A stretch of DNA of 64,000 nt, taken from contig JBMYWH010000002.1 in the NCBI GenBank assembly GCA_049607205.1, positions 1 to 64,000 on the forward strand. The letters are read 5' to 3'. This document shows, piece after piece, positions 14,218-23,937 of this stretch. The position numbers were made by a program, and so were the translations under genes. Under the pieces are notes generated by a model that saw only the letters and a list, made by a program, of their open reading frames with translations, made no database searches and was not told the DNA's origin. Source of the stretch: JBELHR01 sp049607205 (GTDB lineage: Bacteria; Bacteroidota; Bacteroidia; Flavobacteriales; Flavobacteriaceae). Each line of letters begins with the position of its first letter. Position 1 is the first letter of the stretch.

Positions 14218-15207
14218 ATGAACGTAGACGTACGCGCAATTAATGAAAAAATAGAGAAGGAATCGGCTTTTATCGATTTGTTAAACCTAGAGATCAACAA
14301 GGTAATTGTAGGTCAGAAACACATGGTGGATCGCTTGTTAATCGGGCTTTTAGGGAATGGTCACATTCTTCTAGAAGGAGTTCCTGGATTGGCAAAAACC
14401 TTAGCGATTAACACCCTTTCTCAAACCATGAACGGACAGTTCTCGAGAATTCAGTTTACTCCGGATTTATTACCTGCCGATGTGATCGGTACGATGATTT
14501 ATAACATGAAGGACAATGAGTTCCAGATCAAGAAGGGGCCAATTTTTGCCAACTTTGTTTTGGCAGATGAGATCAACCGTGCTCCGGCAAAAGTGCAGTC
14601 GGCTTTATTAGAAGCCATGCAAGAGCGTCAGGTGACTATTGGGGATTCACAGTTTAAATTGGATGATCCGTTTTTAGTAATGGCGACCCAAAACCCGGTA
14701 GAACAGGAAGGAACTTATACGCTTCCTGAAGCTCAGGTGGATCGTTTTATGTTAAAAGTAGTGATCGACTATCCTAAGTTAGAAGAGGAGCAGGTGATCA
14801 TGAGACAGAACCTTAATGGAACCTTCCAAAAGGTAAATGAAGTAATTTCTACAGAGCAGATTATTGCTGCTCGTGCTGCAGTAAACGAAGTGTATATGGA
14901 TGAGAAAATTGAGAAGTATATTCTTGATTTGATCTTTGCAACGCGTTATCCTGAGCAATACAATTTATCACAATTAAAGCCACTAATCAGTTTTGGAGCC
15001 TCTCCAAGGGGATCTATCTCTCTTGCAAAGGCGGCTAAGTGTTATGCCTTTATCAAACGAAGAGGTTATGTGATACCAGAAGATGTTCGCGCTGTGGTTT
15101 ATGATGTATTGCGTCACCGTATCGGAGTGACTTATGAGGCAGAAGCCGAAAACATTGACTCGGTAGAGATCATCAACCAAATTGTGAACGAGATCGAAGT
15201 ACCTTAA
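14218..15207 (+). CDS. MoxR family AAA+ ATPase
   Basis: The 329-residue ATPase has Walker A GVPGLAKT near residue 58-65, Walker B VLADEIN near 116-122 and a sensor-type NPVEQEG stretch. MoxR proteins act as chaperone-like ATPases, often for VWA-domain partners, and lead the Bacteroides aerotolerance (bat) operon. Here it is the first gene of an eight-gene run; DUF58, a BatD-like gene, batA and batB follow within 2-12 bp or overlap. It starts at the ATG at 14218, 44 bp after a TAAATTTG promoter element. Confidence 0.93.
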   Translation: MNVDVRAINEKIEKESAFIDLLNLEINKVIVGQKHMVDRLLIGLLGNGHILLEGVPGLAKTLAINTLSQTMNGQFSRIQFTPDLLPADVIGTMIYNMKDNEFQIKKGPIFANFVLADEINRAPAKVQSALLEAMQERQVTIGDSQFKLDDPFLVMATQNPVEQEGTYTLPEAQVDRFMLKVVIDYPKLEEEQVIMRQNLNGTFQKVNEVISTEQIIAARAAVNEVYMDEKIEKYILDLIFATRYPEQYNLSQLKPLISFGASPRGSISLAKAAKCYAFIKRRGYVIPEDVRAVVYDVLRHRIGVTYEAEAENIDSVEIINQIVNEIEVP

Positions 15208-15219
15208 GCCCTGATCATC

Positions 15220-16089
15220 ATGGAAACTAAGGATATTTTAAAGAAAGTTCGCAAGATTGAAATCAAAACGCGAAGACTTTCTGATCACATATTTTCTGGA
15301 GAATACCATTCTTCTTTCAAGGGAAGAGGGATGACCTTTTCTGAGGTGCGTAACTATCAGTTCGGAGATGATATCCGTAGTATTGATTGGAATGTGACCG
15401 CCCGCTACAATGAACCTTATGTCAAGGTTTTTGAAGAGGAGCGAGAGCTGACCATGATGCTTGTGGTGGATATTTCTGCTTCGGAACAGTTCGGTTCTCA
15501 ACATCAATTCAAACGCGATACCTTGACCGAGATTGCAGCGACTTTGGCTTTTTCAGCCATTCAAAACAACGACAAGGTGGGACTTTTATTGTTCTCCGAT
15601 CAAGTGGAGCTCTTTATTCCTCCTAAAAAGGGAAAGAGTCATGTCTTGCGTATCATCCGTGAATTGATTGAGTTCAAGCCTCAAAGTAAGAAGACCCATA
15701 TCGATGGAGCTCTTAGGTATTTATCAAATATGCTTAAGAAAAAGGCCATCGTTTTTGTACTGTCCGATTTCTTGGATACTGGCTATGGGGATACCCTGAA
15801 AATTGTGGGTAAAAAGCACGATGTTACGGGAATCCGCATCTATGATAAGATGGATCAGGAAATGCCTAATCTGGGGCTTATTCCTATGCGCGATAATGAA
15901 ACCGGAGAGCAACTCTTGGTCAATTCAGGTTCTGCCTCGGTGAGAAGATCCTATAAGGCTTATGCCTTGGAGCGAAAAGATGAATTCCAACAGTCTTTTT
16001 CTAAAAGTGGTGCGGGAGCTTTATCGACACGTGTGGACGAAAGTTATGTGAAAAAACTATTGATTTATTTTAAAGGTAAGTCGAGTTAG
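15220..16089 (+). CDS. DUF58 domain protein
   Basis: The 289-residue soluble protein contains the DUF58 signature near residues 40-50 (RNYQFGDDIRSIDWN) and a VWA-like segment VVDISAS near 82-88, a partial MIDAS motif. DUF58 proteins almost always accompany MoxR ATPases and batA/B genes, as here, 12 bp after moxR. They are thought to be the partner of MoxR in assembling or activating the VWA membrane proteins; the biochemical role is not established. No truncation is visible. Confidence 0.9.
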   Translation: METKDILKKVRKIEIKTRRLSDHIFSGEYHSSFKGRGMTFSEVRNYQFGDDIRSIDWNVTARYNEPYVKVFEEERELTMMLVVDISASEQFGSQHQFKRDTLTEIAATLAFSAIQNNDKVGLLLFSDQVELFIPPKKGKSHVLRIIRELIEFKPQSKKTHIDGALRYLSNMLKKKAIVFVLSDFLDTGYGDTLKIVGKKHDVTGIRIYDKMDQEMPNLGLIPMRDNETGEQLLVNSGSASVRRSYKAYALERKDEFQQSFSKSGAGALSTRVDESYVKKLLIYFKGKSS

Positions 16090-16092
16090 CTT

Positions 16093-17085
16093 ATGAATAG
16101 AATTATAAAAATATATATGAATTTGGCCTGGTTGATCCTGCCCTTTATCTCCTTTGCACAAGAATTGCATCCTGAGGTGAGTGTGGACACAGCTCAAATT
16201 CGAATTGGAGAACAGTTTCTCTACTCCATTGGTGTGGACAAGACCGCAAAAGAAGTGATCTTTCCAGAGCAATTAGAGCTGTTTAATTTAGAAGTGGTCC
16301 TGGGACTGCCTATGGATACCTTGAAAGGAAGGGTTTATAAGCGTTATGTCTTAACCGGTTTTGATTCTGGTGCCTTCTATATTCCTAAACAACAATTACT
16401 GGTCAACAACAGAAGAATCGTAACGGATTCCATTTTGATCAATGTGGCAACGGTAAAAGTAGATACGGTAGAAAACCCACTTTACGGGATCAAAGCCGTA
16501 GCTGCAGAGCCTTATATCTTTGACGATTTCAAACCGGTTTTGGGTTGGATTGCTCTTGTGGTTCTTATCGTGATGTTGGGCTATTTTGCCTATAGATTCT
16601 TCGTGGATACAAGGGTAAAACAAGAGGCAATCAAACCTGCAATTCCTCCATATCAATTGGCGAAGCAGCGTTTAGAGGCCTTGGATAAAGAGACTTTTAT
16701 TCAAGAGGGTCGCGTCAAGGAATACTATGTGGAATTGACCGATATCCTAAGAACTTATATCGAAGAACAATGCTTATTGCCTGCTAAGGAATCGACAACC
16801 GATGAATTGCTAGACTTTTTAAAGGACTTTAAGATGATTCGTTCTGCGGAGCTTTCTACCGAGTGGTTACTCAAGTTAAAAGGACTCTTGCAAGAAGCGG
16901 ATTTAGTGAAGTTTGCTAAGTTGTCTCCAGAGGCTTCTCGATTGGATCAGGATAAGAATTTGACCGTTTATTTGGTTGATGAACTCAAGAAGACTCAAGA
17001 CGCACTTAAGCAGAAAGAGTTAGAACAAGCCCAAGCTGCAAAGCAGGAAAAGGCAGAGAAAGGAAAGGAGGACCAAGATGTTTAA
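16093..17085 (+). CDS. BatD-like membrane protein of the bat operon
   Basis: The product has 330 residues with an N-terminal signal (ending FISFAQ near residue 23), a periplasmic beta-rich domain of about 120 residues, one transmembrane segment (about 153-173) and a cytoplasmic helical region with a Lys/Glu/Gln-rich tail. It is a standard member of Bacteroidota bat operons, usually annotated as DUF4381-like or BatD-related. It starts 3 bp after the DUF58 gene and overlaps batA by 8 bp, implying coupled translation. Its exact function is unknown. Confidence 0.8.
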   Translation: MNRIIKIYMNLAWLILPFISFAQELHPEVSVDTAQIRIGEQFLYSIGVDKTAKEVIFPEQLELFNLEVVLGLPMDTLKGRVYKRYVLTGFDSGAFYIPKQQLLVNNRRIVTDSILINVATVKVDTVENPLYGIKAVAAEPYIFDDFKPVLGWIALVVLIVMLGYFAYRFFVDTRVKQEAIKPAIPPYQLAKQRLEALDKETFIQEGRVKEYYVELTDILRTYIEEQCLLPAKESTTDELLDFLKDFKMIRSAELSTEWLLKLKGLLQEADLVKFAKLSPEASRLDQDKNLTVYLVDELKKTQDALKQKELEQAQAAKQEKAEKGKEDQDV

Positions 17086-18082
17086 TCAGAATTTTGAATT
17101 TGCAAGTCCGGGCTTTCTATGGCTATTAATCCTGGTGCCTTTATTGGGGTTCTGGTATTGGTATACCCGTAAAAGACAAGCGGCCAAGTTGGCCATTTCT
17201 TCAGTGAATGGTTTCAAAGCCGATCCAGGAATCTTACCTCGATTAAAAGGCCTGCTGACTGTGCTTAGATTGACGGCAATTGCCCTTGTAATTCTAGCCT
17301 TAGCTCGACCTCAAATTGTTGAGGTGTCTACCAAGACTAAGAGCAATAAAGGTATCGATATTGTGATGGCGGTGGATGTTTCTGCTTCCATGCTGGCCAA
17401 GGATTTAAAACCTAACCGCTTAGAAGCACTTAAGAAAGTAGCGGTGCAATTCGTCAATGAAAGACCGTCGGATCGTATTGGAGTGGTGGTCTATGCCGGA
17501 GAGAGTTTTACCAAGACGCCAATTACCTCTGACAAGCGCATTGTCAATAAAAGTATTCAGGAAATCCAGTGGGGGAAACTCGAAGGAGGGACTGCCATAG
17601 GAATGGGATTGGGATCTGCGGTGAACAGACTCAAGGACTCTAAGGCCGTGTCCAAGGTGATTATTTTGCTTACTGATGGAGAGAATAATGCCGGGAATAT
17701 AGATCCTAAAATGGCAACAGAATTGGCTAAAGGGTTTGGAATCAAAGTCTATACCATTGGTTTAGGGACTAAGGGAATGGCACCTTCTCCACTGAGAATC
17801 GACATGAACGGAAATTTGGTTTTTAGCAATCAGAAGGTAAATATAGATGAAGAGCTCTTGACCTATATCGCAGAGCAGACCGGAGGACTTTACTTTAGAG
17901 CCACGGATAACTTAGAGCTTAAGGAGATCTATGAAGAGATTAATAAATTAGAAAAGACTGAAATTGAGGAATTCAAGTATTATAACTACGAAGAATTGTA
18001 TCGCGGATTGATTTTTTGGGCCTTAGGCCTTTTAATCGCAGAATACTTACTCAGGCATACAGTGTTTAGAAGTTTTATATAA
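17078..18082 (+). CDS. batA: VWA domain protein BatA
   Basis: The product has 334 residues. Two N-terminal transmembrane segments (about 12-27 and 54-77) and a C-terminal one near 310-328 flank a VWA domain whose MIDAS motif DVSAS starts near residue 101 (AVDVSASM). This order is typical of BatA, an inner-membrane protein whose VWA domain faces the cytoplasm or periplasm depending on the model. It overlaps the preceding gene by 8 bp and precedes the second VWA gene by one base. Aerotolerance in Bacteroides depends on the operon; the mechanism is unknown. Confidence 0.92.
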   Translation: MFNQNFEFASPGFLWLLILVPLLGFWYWYTRKRQAAKLAISSVNGFKADPGILPRLKGLLTVLRLTAIALVILALARPQIVEVSTKTKSNKGIDIVMAVDVSASMLAKDLKPNRLEALKKVAVQFVNERPSDRIGVVVYAGESFTKTPITSDKRIVNKSIQEIQWGKLEGGTAIGMGLGSAVNRLKDSKAVSKVIILLTDGENNAGNIDPKMATELAKGFGIKVYTIGLGTKGMAPSPLRIDMNGNLVFSNQKVNIDEELLTYIAEQTGGLYFRATDNLELKEIYEEINKLEKTEIEEFKYYNYEELYRGLIFWALGLLIAEYLLRHTVFRSFI

Positions 18083-18083
18083 G

Positions 18084-19136
18084 ATGTACAGAATAGAAGA
18101 ACCTATATATTTTTACTTACTCGGGAGTTTACTTGTGCTCTTTGCGGGCTATTTAGCCTTGTTGGCTTGGAAAAAAGTCCAGCAGCGCAAGTTCGGAGAT
18201 CCTGAGCTACTCAAGAGATTGGCTCCTGATTATTCTCCCTTTAAACTTTGGGTGAAATTGCTGCTTTTATCTTTAGGGATGGCCTTTTTAATCATAGGGC
18301 TTACGAATCCTAAGATGGGGACCAAGCTCAAAACGATGAAGCGCGAAGGGGTGGACATCGTCTTTGCCTTGGATGTTTCTCGTTCTATGGACGCTAGAGA
18401 TATCGCACCGAGCCGACTGGAGAAGTCTAAGCTGATCATGTCTAGAATCATCGATAAATTAGGTGCAGATCGCGTAGGAATTATTATTTATGCAGGTACG
18501 GCTCATGCCTTATTGCCGATTACCACTGATCATGCTGCGGCTAAAATGTTCTTGGAATCCGCTAATGCTAACATGCTTTCCTCTCAAGGGACGGCGATTG
18601 GTGAGGCGATCAAAATGGCAGGAACTTATTTTGATAATGACGAGCAGACCAACCGCTATTTTATGATCTTATCCGACGGGGAGGATCATGAATCTAACGT
18701 GGTGGAGGCTGCAGAAGCGCTGCATAAGGAAGGAGTAAAAATCTACGCCATCGGGGTAGGTACAGAGAAAGGAGCACCGATTCCAGTAGTGGAATATGGA
18801 AATAAAGTAGAATATAAAAGAGACCGCAAAGGGGAAGTCGTGATTTCCAAGCGAAATTCGGAGGTACTCAAGGAATTGGCTGCCGCTGGTGAAGGAGAAT
18901 ATTTTGATTCTGTGGATACAGAGACCACGGTAGAAGGATTTACTAAGATCATCGCCAATGCGGAAAAAAGTGCCTTTGAAACCAAGGAGTTTTCGGATTA
19001 TAAGGATCAGTTTCAATGGTTTCTAGCCATAGGGCTTTTCTTTTTAATTTTTGATGCCTTCATCTTTGAAAAGAAGACGGCTTGGGTAAGAAAAGTGGAT
19101 TTATTTAAAGAAAAAACCAAGAACCATGAACATTAA
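18084..19136 (+). CDS. batB: VWA domain protein BatB
   Basis: The 350-residue paralogue of batA has the same layout: two N-terminal transmembrane segments, a VWA domain with MIDAS DVSRSM near residue 97-102 (ALDVSRSM), a LSDGEDHE segment near 197-204, and a C-terminal transmembrane helix. It starts one base after batA and overlaps batC by 11 bp. The tandem pair BatA-BatB is usual in the family and the two probably form a heteromeric membrane complex with BatC; this is family knowledge plus inference. Confidence 0.92.
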   Translation: MYRIEEPIYFYLLGSLLVLFAGYLALLAWKKVQQRKFGDPELLKRLAPDYSPFKLWVKLLLLSLGMAFLIIGLTNPKMGTKLKTMKREGVDIVFALDVSRSMDARDIAPSRLEKSKLIMSRIIDKLGADRVGIIIYAGTAHALLPITTDHAAAKMFLESANANMLSSQGTAIGEAIKMAGTYFDNDEQTNRYFMILSDGEDHESNVVEAAEALHKEGVKIYAIGVGTEKGAPIPVVEYGNKVEYKRDRKGEVVISKRNSEVLKELAAAGEGEYFDSVDTETTVEGFTKIIANAEKSAFETKEFSDYKDQFQWFLAIGLFFLIFDAFIFEKKTAWVRKVDLFKEKTKNHEH

Positions 19137-19908
19137 AATTCTATGCCTAGCCCTGTTGTGCTCTGTGAGTGTTTTTGGCCAATCAAGGGACAGTATCAAA
19201 GCGGCACGTAAGGCCCGTTCCTTCGTTAGAGATGGGAATAAATTAATTGAATCTAAGCAATTCAACGATGCTGCGGTGGACTATAAAAAGGCCTTGGAAG
19301 AGAACCCTTCTTATGCTAAAGCAGCTTATAATCTGGGTAATGCTTTGTATGAGGAGAAGAACTATGAAGAGGCGCTTAATGCCTATGAAATGGCGGCAAA
19401 AACTGCTAGCTCCCTACAAGGAGCTTCACAAAGTTTGCACAATGTAGGAAACACGCATATGCAAGGCAAGAAATATGCCGAGGCTATTGATGCTTATAAG
19501 GCGGCACTTAGATTGAATCCTAAAGACGAAGAGTCTCGCTATAATCTGGCAGTTGCTAAGGAAAAGCAAAAACAACAGCAACAGAAAGACAAGGATAAGA
19601 ACAACAAGGACAAGGATAAAAACAAGGATCAGAATAAAGACCAACAAAACAAAGACAAGCAAGACGACAAGGGTCAAGATCAAAAGAACGACAAGTCCGA
19701 TAAGGAAAAGAATGAGGATAAGAAGGATCAAGGTAAAAACAAACAGGATCAGAAGAAGGAGCAAGGCAAGCAACCGCCTCCGAAAATGACTCCTGAGCAG
19801 ATGAAACAAATGCTCAACACCTTGAACAATGAAGAGAAGAAAACCCAAGATAAAATGAACGCCGAGAAAGCTAAAGGGCGTAAAAAGAATAAAGAAAAAG
19901 ACTGGTAA
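19126..19908 (+). CDS. batC: TPR protein BatC with a charged low-complexity tail
   Basis: The product has 260 residues: signal peptide (1-18, ending VFGQ), then three tetratricopeptide repeats (about 28-140) with the typical Asn-Leu-Gly-Asn and Ala-Tyr spacing, then a tail of roughly 75 residues made almost only of Lys, Asp, Gln and Asn, and finally a conserved MTPEQMKQMLN segment near residue 223. TPR domains mediate protein contacts and fit a scaffold role. The low-complexity tail is common in this protein and encoded by an AAG/GAC/CAA-rich stretch at about 19560-19780. It overlaps batB by 11 bp. Confidence 0.9.
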   Translation: MNIKILCLALLCSVSVFGQSRDSIKAARKARSFVRDGNKLIESKQFNDAAVDYKKALEENPSYAKAAYNLGNALYEEKNYEEALNAYEMAAKTASSLQGASQSLHNVGNTHMQGKKYAEAIDAYKAALRLNPKDEESRYNLAVAKEKQKQQQQKDKDKNNKDKDKNKDQNKDQQNKDKQDDKGQDQKNDKSDKEKNEDKKDQGKNKQDQKKEQGKQPPPKMTPEQMKQMLNTLNNEEKKTQDKMNAEKAKGRKKNKEKDW

Positions 19909-19909
19909 A

Positions 19910-21691
19910 ATGCCGCAATTAATTAAAACAATTCAACTTGTTGCTCTCCTTTTTTTAATGGGGCTTCCCCTTCATGCCCAGGACGGGGTGAAGTTGACGG
20001 CCTCTGCTTCAAAAACTAAGGTGGCGCTCAACGGAAGAATCAGGGTTGAGTTTACCATAAACAAACAGGGAGCGGATGATTTCAAGGCTCCGAATTTTAC
20101 AAATTTCCGAGTGATCTCAGGACCGATGTCTTCTATTAATTCGAGTTGGATTAATGGAAAGATGAGCTATAAAATGAGCTATATCTATACCATCTCTCCA
20201 ACAAAAATGGGAGACCTCACCCTAGGTGCTGCTCAAATTGAGTACGATGATCAGATTCTCAAATCCAATCGCTTGAAGATTCAAGTGGTCGATGAAGAGG
20301 AGCTGCCTGCCGACCCGAATGATCCGAACTATTATGCTAAGGAAAACGTACATCTGGTAACTCGGGTGTCTAACAAGTCACCTTATGTAGGGGAGGGAAT
20401 CTATGTAGAGTATAGACTTTACTTTTCGGAGAATATAGGATTGAGAGATTTTGCACCGACCAATGTGCCTAACTATAATGGTTTTTGGAATGAAGAAATA
20501 GAAATCAAAAACACCCAGCTCAAAAGAGGGCAATTCAACGGAGAACAATACCGCTATGTGGTTCTCAAGAAAGCCGTCTTGATTCCACAGAGAACCGGGA
20601 AGTTAATCATTGATAATATGGGTATGGACATTGCCTTGCAAGTTCCTACCAACAGGGCGGATTTCTTCGGTAATCGCATCATGAACAATTTGACACGTAA
20701 TTTTGAAACGGGTAAAAAAGTAGTAACGGTCAAGGCCCTTCCTGAGGCAGGGAAACCAGCGAATTTTTCCGGTGCTGTAGGAGATTTTGACCTGATCATG
20801 AAATCCAACAAAACCAAACTCAAATCCAATGAGTCTGTTTTGGTGGAATTGGGCGTGTCAGGAAAGGGGAATTTAAAACTTTTTGAATTACCTAAACTTG
20901 TGACCCCTTCAGAATTGGAAGTCTATACACCGGAACATTTTGAAAAGGTGAAGACAAATTCAGGAGGAATGTCTGGACGCATTTATGATGCCTATACCAT
21001 AGTTCCTCAAAAAGGAGGGAATTATAAACTACCTAAGATCGATTTCGCTTATTTCAATCCTTCGGATAAGAAATACTATGAACTGCACAGTGAAGATTTA
21101 TTTTTAGAAGTAAGTCAAGGAACTTCGGTGGGAGCTATAGCAGGTGCTAATGGGACTTCGGTGGACAAACAGCAGGTAAATGCTGCACAAAACTCCTTCC
21201 AGTACATTGCAACGAAGACTAAATTGTCTCAGGGAATCACAGAAGAGTTCTTCGGTTCTTGGAAATTCTATCTATTGCTCTTACTTCCGATGATTGCCAT
21301 TCCGATTGGAATAGGATTTGGTAATGCTCGTGAAGCTAGATCTAAAGATGTTGCAGGAAACAAGAAAAGACGTGCCGATCGTTTGGCTCGTAAATACCTT
21401 TCTGAGGCTAAGAAAAAGATAAAAGATAAGGAAGAGTTCTATATGGCTCTAGAACGTGCCCTGCACAATTATTTAAAAGCAAAACTTGCGGTGGAAACCG
21501 TGGATATTTCTAAGGATAATATTCGTGAATTACTCTTGGGTAGAGGAGTGGAAGCTTCGACCATAGATACGTTTATTTCTGTGTTTGATCACTGTGAATT
21601 GGCCCGTTATACACCGATCACCGACGTGATGATGCAAGAGGAATACAATAGAGCAAAAGAAGTGATTAGTGAAATTGATAAACAACTATAA
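19910..21691 (+). CDS. batD: BatD protein
   Basis: The product has 593 residues with a signal peptide (ending LPLHAQ near residue 24), tandem beta-sandwich modules typical of BatD over about 400 residues, one transmembrane segment near 450-468 (FYLLLLLPMIAIPIGIGF) and a cytoplasmic helical tail. BatD is the large periplasmic protein of the aerotolerance operon. It starts one base after batC and is followed by batE after one base. No catalytic motifs are seen; a role in contacts across the inner membrane is inferred from topology. Confidence 0.9.
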   Translation: MPQLIKTIQLVALLFLMGLPLHAQDGVKLTASASKTKVALNGRIRVEFTINKQGADDFKAPNFTNFRVISGPMSSINSSWINGKMSYKMSYIYTISPTKMGDLTLGAAQIEYDDQILKSNRLKIQVVDEEELPADPNDPNYYAKENVHLVTRVSNKSPYVGEGIYVEYRLYFSENIGLRDFAPTNVPNYNGFWNEEIEIKNTQLKRGQFNGEQYRYVVLKKAVLIPQRTGKLIIDNMGMDIALQVPTNRADFFGNRIMNNLTRNFETGKKVVTVKALPEAGKPANFSGAVGDFDLIMKSNKTKLKSNESVLVELGVSGKGNLKLFELPKLVTPSELEVYTPEHFEKVKTNSGGMSGRIYDAYTIVPQKGGNYKLPKIDFAYFNPSDKKYYELHSEDLFLEVSQGTSVGAIAGANGTSVDKQQVNAAQNSFQYIATKTKLSQGITEEFFGSWKFYLLLLLPMIAIPIGIGFGNAREARSKDVAGNKKRRADRLARKYLSEAKKKIKDKEEFYMALERALHNYLKAKLAVETVDISKDNIRELLLGRGVEASTIDTFISVFDHCELARYTPITDVMMQEEYNRAKEVISEIDKQL

Positions 21692-21692
21692 C

Positions 21693-22475
21693 ATGAAAAA
21701 GATATTGAAATATTTTGTGGTTTTGGTCTGTTTATTTGGACTGTCTATGCCACTTGAGGCCCAGCTTAGTCAGGAGTCTGAGGCTATGGAGCTTTTTGAT
21801 CAGGCAAACGAAGCTTATAGAAATGAAGCCTATACTAAAGCCTTAGAAGACTATCAGAATCTAGAGGATTCTGGCTGGACTTCCGCAGAATTGTATTTGA
21901 ATATAGGGAATACCTTTTACCAACTTAATGAGTTAGCTCCGAGTATTTATTATTTTGAGAAAGCCTTAAAAGTGAATCCTGAACTTAAAGAGGCTTCGAA
22001 TAATTTAGATATCGCCAATCGCAATACCATCGATGACATCAACGCTTTACCGCTATCGGTATTGCAAAGACTAGATAAGCAATATATCAAAGTTTTGTCT
22101 TATGAATCTTGGGCAAAAGTGACTATAGGGATGAGTTTTCTTTTTGGAATTTGTTTTCTATTATTTCATTTTTCAATCAGTTCAACTTTAAGACGCGTGT
22201 TTTTTGTAACTTCTATCCTTGCAGCAGTCGGGGTTCTTTCAGGGCTTGGAATAAGCTTCAAAGAGTATAATGACGCTAAGAGGGATCGAGGAGCTATAGT
22301 GTTTGTTCCGCAGATTGAGGTGGTCAATGCACCTACAGAAAATGCACAAGTTGATTTTACTTTACATGAAGGAACGAAGGTTCAAGTGCTCGATGAGGTA
22401 GATGTGTGGAAAAAAATTAAGATTGCCGATGGATCGACCGGTTGGCTCAAAGGATCAAGTATAAGAGAATATTAA
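21693..22475 (+). CDS. batE: TPR and SH3-like protein BatE
   Basis: The product has 260 residues from the ATG at 21693; an in-frame ATG at 21669 would overlap batD and lacks a better signal. There is an N-terminal signal (ending LEAQ near residue 25), two or three TPRs (about 30-110), two transmembrane segments near 145-190, and a C-terminal bacterial SH3-like domain with DVWKKIKIADGSTGWLKG at about 236-253. This order is typical of BatE, the last gene of the operon. Two bases after the stop the DNA continues into a differently acting gene, so readthrough is possible. Confidence 0.88.
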   Translation: MKKILKYFVVLVCLFGLSMPLEAQLSQESEAMELFDQANEAYRNEAYTKALEDYQNLEDSGWTSAELYLNIGNTFYQLNELAPSIYYFEKALKVNPELKEASNNLDIANRNTIDDINALPLSVLQRLDKQYIKVLSYESWAKVTIGMSFLFGICFLLFHFSISSTLRRVFFVTSILAAVGVLSGLGISFKEYNDAKRDRGAIVFVPQIEVVNAPTENAQVDFTLHEGTKVQVLDEVDVWKKIKIADGSTGWLKGSSIREY

Positions 22476-22486
22476 TCGTTTTAATA

Positions 22487-23401
22487 ATGCAAACAGGGAC
22501 CTATTTAATTAGTGGCGGTACCGGACTTGTAGGTTCGGCATTAACGAATTCGCTACTGGGTAGAGGTCATAAGGTGCATGTTTTAACTAGATCTTCAAAC
22601 AAAAGCTCAAGTCAGAAAGGACTGGAGTATTTCACCTGGGATATTGAAAATGCTACAATAGACCCTAAAGCTTTTGATGGAGTAGATTATCTCGTACAGC
22701 TTTCTGGATCGGGAATATTAGATAAGGATTGGACCCCTTCAAGAAGGCAGGATCTAGAGCGATCACGTATAGGCGCAGCTAAATTACTACTCAGTGAAAT
22801 ACAGGCTCAAAAATTACAGCTCAAAGGAGTCGTGAGTACTTCGGCTGTAGGTTGTTATCCTGTACATAGTGATGCAGGCCCTAAAGCTTATACGGAAGAA
22901 GAACCTTATGACAGCAGTCATTATCTAGGACAATTATGTCAACAATGGGAAAAGGTCAATACACAGTTTAGCAATTGTTGTGATCATATGTCCATTCTGA
23001 GGTTTGGGGTGGTTTGGTCCAATTCGGGTGGTTTTTTTAAGGCGATTAAACCGAGTGTTGCCTTTTTTATGGGAGCCTATCTCGGCACTGGAACACAGAT
23101 GATGCCTTGGATACATATAGATGACCTGGTGTCTCTTATTTGTTGGGCCAGTGATCACAGCGGTGTATATAATGCCGTAGCAGGAAATATCTCTAACAGG
23201 GACTTTACTCTATTAATGAGACAGAAGATGAATCGTTTTTCTTTGCTTAGGCGAATTCCATCATGGGCTTTGAAACCTGTTTTAGGTCAAAGAGAAATTG
23301 CCGTACTCAAAGGGCAGCGGGTCTCTAACGAAAAGCTGTTGAAAGCTGGATTTAAATTTAAGTTTCTAGAAGCCTCAAGGGCGATGGATCACTTACTTTG
23401 A
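22487..23401 (+). CDS. TIGR01777 family NAD(P)-dependent epimerase-like protein
   Basis: The product has 304 residues from the ATG at 22487, chosen because the Rossmann motif SGGTGLVGSAL begins within ten residues of it. The N-terminal nucleotide-binding fold and the DUF1731-like C-terminal end (RRIPSWALKPVLGQRE near 258-275, then RVSNEKLLKAGFKF) define the YfcH/TIGR01777 family, sugar-epimerase relatives of unknown substrate. It begins 11 bp after batE and may be read with it. Its 3' end overlaps the convergent cvpA-like gene by 13 bp. Confidence 0.88.
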   Translation: MQTGTYLISGGTGLVGSALTNSLLGRGHKVHVLTRSSNKSSSQKGLEYFTWDIENATIDPKAFDGVDYLVQLSGSGILDKDWTPSRRQDLERSRIGAAKLLLSEIQAQKLQLKGVVSTSAVGCYPVHSDAGPKAYTEEEPYDSSHYLGQLCQQWEKVNTQFSNCCDHMSILRFGVVWSNSGGFFKAIKPSVAFFMGAYLGTGTQMMPWIHIDDLVSLICWASDHSGVYNAVAGNISNRDFTLLMRQKMNRFSLLRRIPSWALKPVLGQREIAVLKGQRVSNEKLLKAGFKFKFLEASRAMDHLL

Positions 23402-23883
23402 ATCTTCTCTTCCACTATTGGGTAGAGACTTTCTGTAAGCTCAGACATGGGCTGGTAAAACACAGAGCTTTCAAGACTGTCTTGATCTACGACTTCAAAG
23501 GAAGTATTTAGAATATTGAAAAAATAAAGTACAACGCTTAGGACCAAGGCGATTTTGAGAAAACCGAATAGGCCTCCTAAGAGTTTGTTGGCCCAGCCTA
23601 ACATGGCGAAGCTGGCAATTTTTGTCAGTAATTTACCGGCCAGGCTAATGGCTAGCACGATGATTATAAAAGTCAAGGCAAAGGCGCACATAGAGAGGTA
23701 TTGCTCACTCATGTCGGTATAAGAACTCAGAATCGCGGAAGCATAAAATGAAAAATGAAGGGCTCCATAAATTCCTAGAACCAGGGCTAGTAAGGAAGCA
23801 ACTTCAACAAAGAAACCCTTAAAAAGGCCTTTGATTAATCCATAGGCTAAGGCAGCGCAAATAATTATATCGAGTGTCGTCAT
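23389..23883 (-). CDS. CvpA family membrane protein
   Basis: The product is 164 residues from the ATG at 23883; an upstream ATG at 23955 would add 24 mostly hydrophobic residues and overlap the divergent gene at 23938, so the shorter form is preferred. Four transmembrane segments are seen, with the family pattern near the start (DIIICAALAYGLIKGLFKGF) and a GWANKLLGGLFGF stretch near residue 97-109. CvpA was named for colicin V production; its general role is unclear, probably in envelope homeostasis. It converges on the epimerase-like gene. Confidence 0.88.
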   Translation of the reverse strand: MTTLDIIICAALAYGLIKGLFKGFFVEVASLLALVLGIYGALHFSFYASAILSSYTDMSEQYLSMCAFALTFIIIVLAISLAGKLLTKIASFAMLGWANKLLGGLFGFLKIALVLSVVLYFFNILNTSFEVVDQDSLESSVFYQPMSELTESLYPIVEEKIQSK

Positions 23884-23937
23884 GATCGTTTGGATAGCTG
23901 GGATAAATATAAGTAAATTTACCACTTTATAGAAAAG

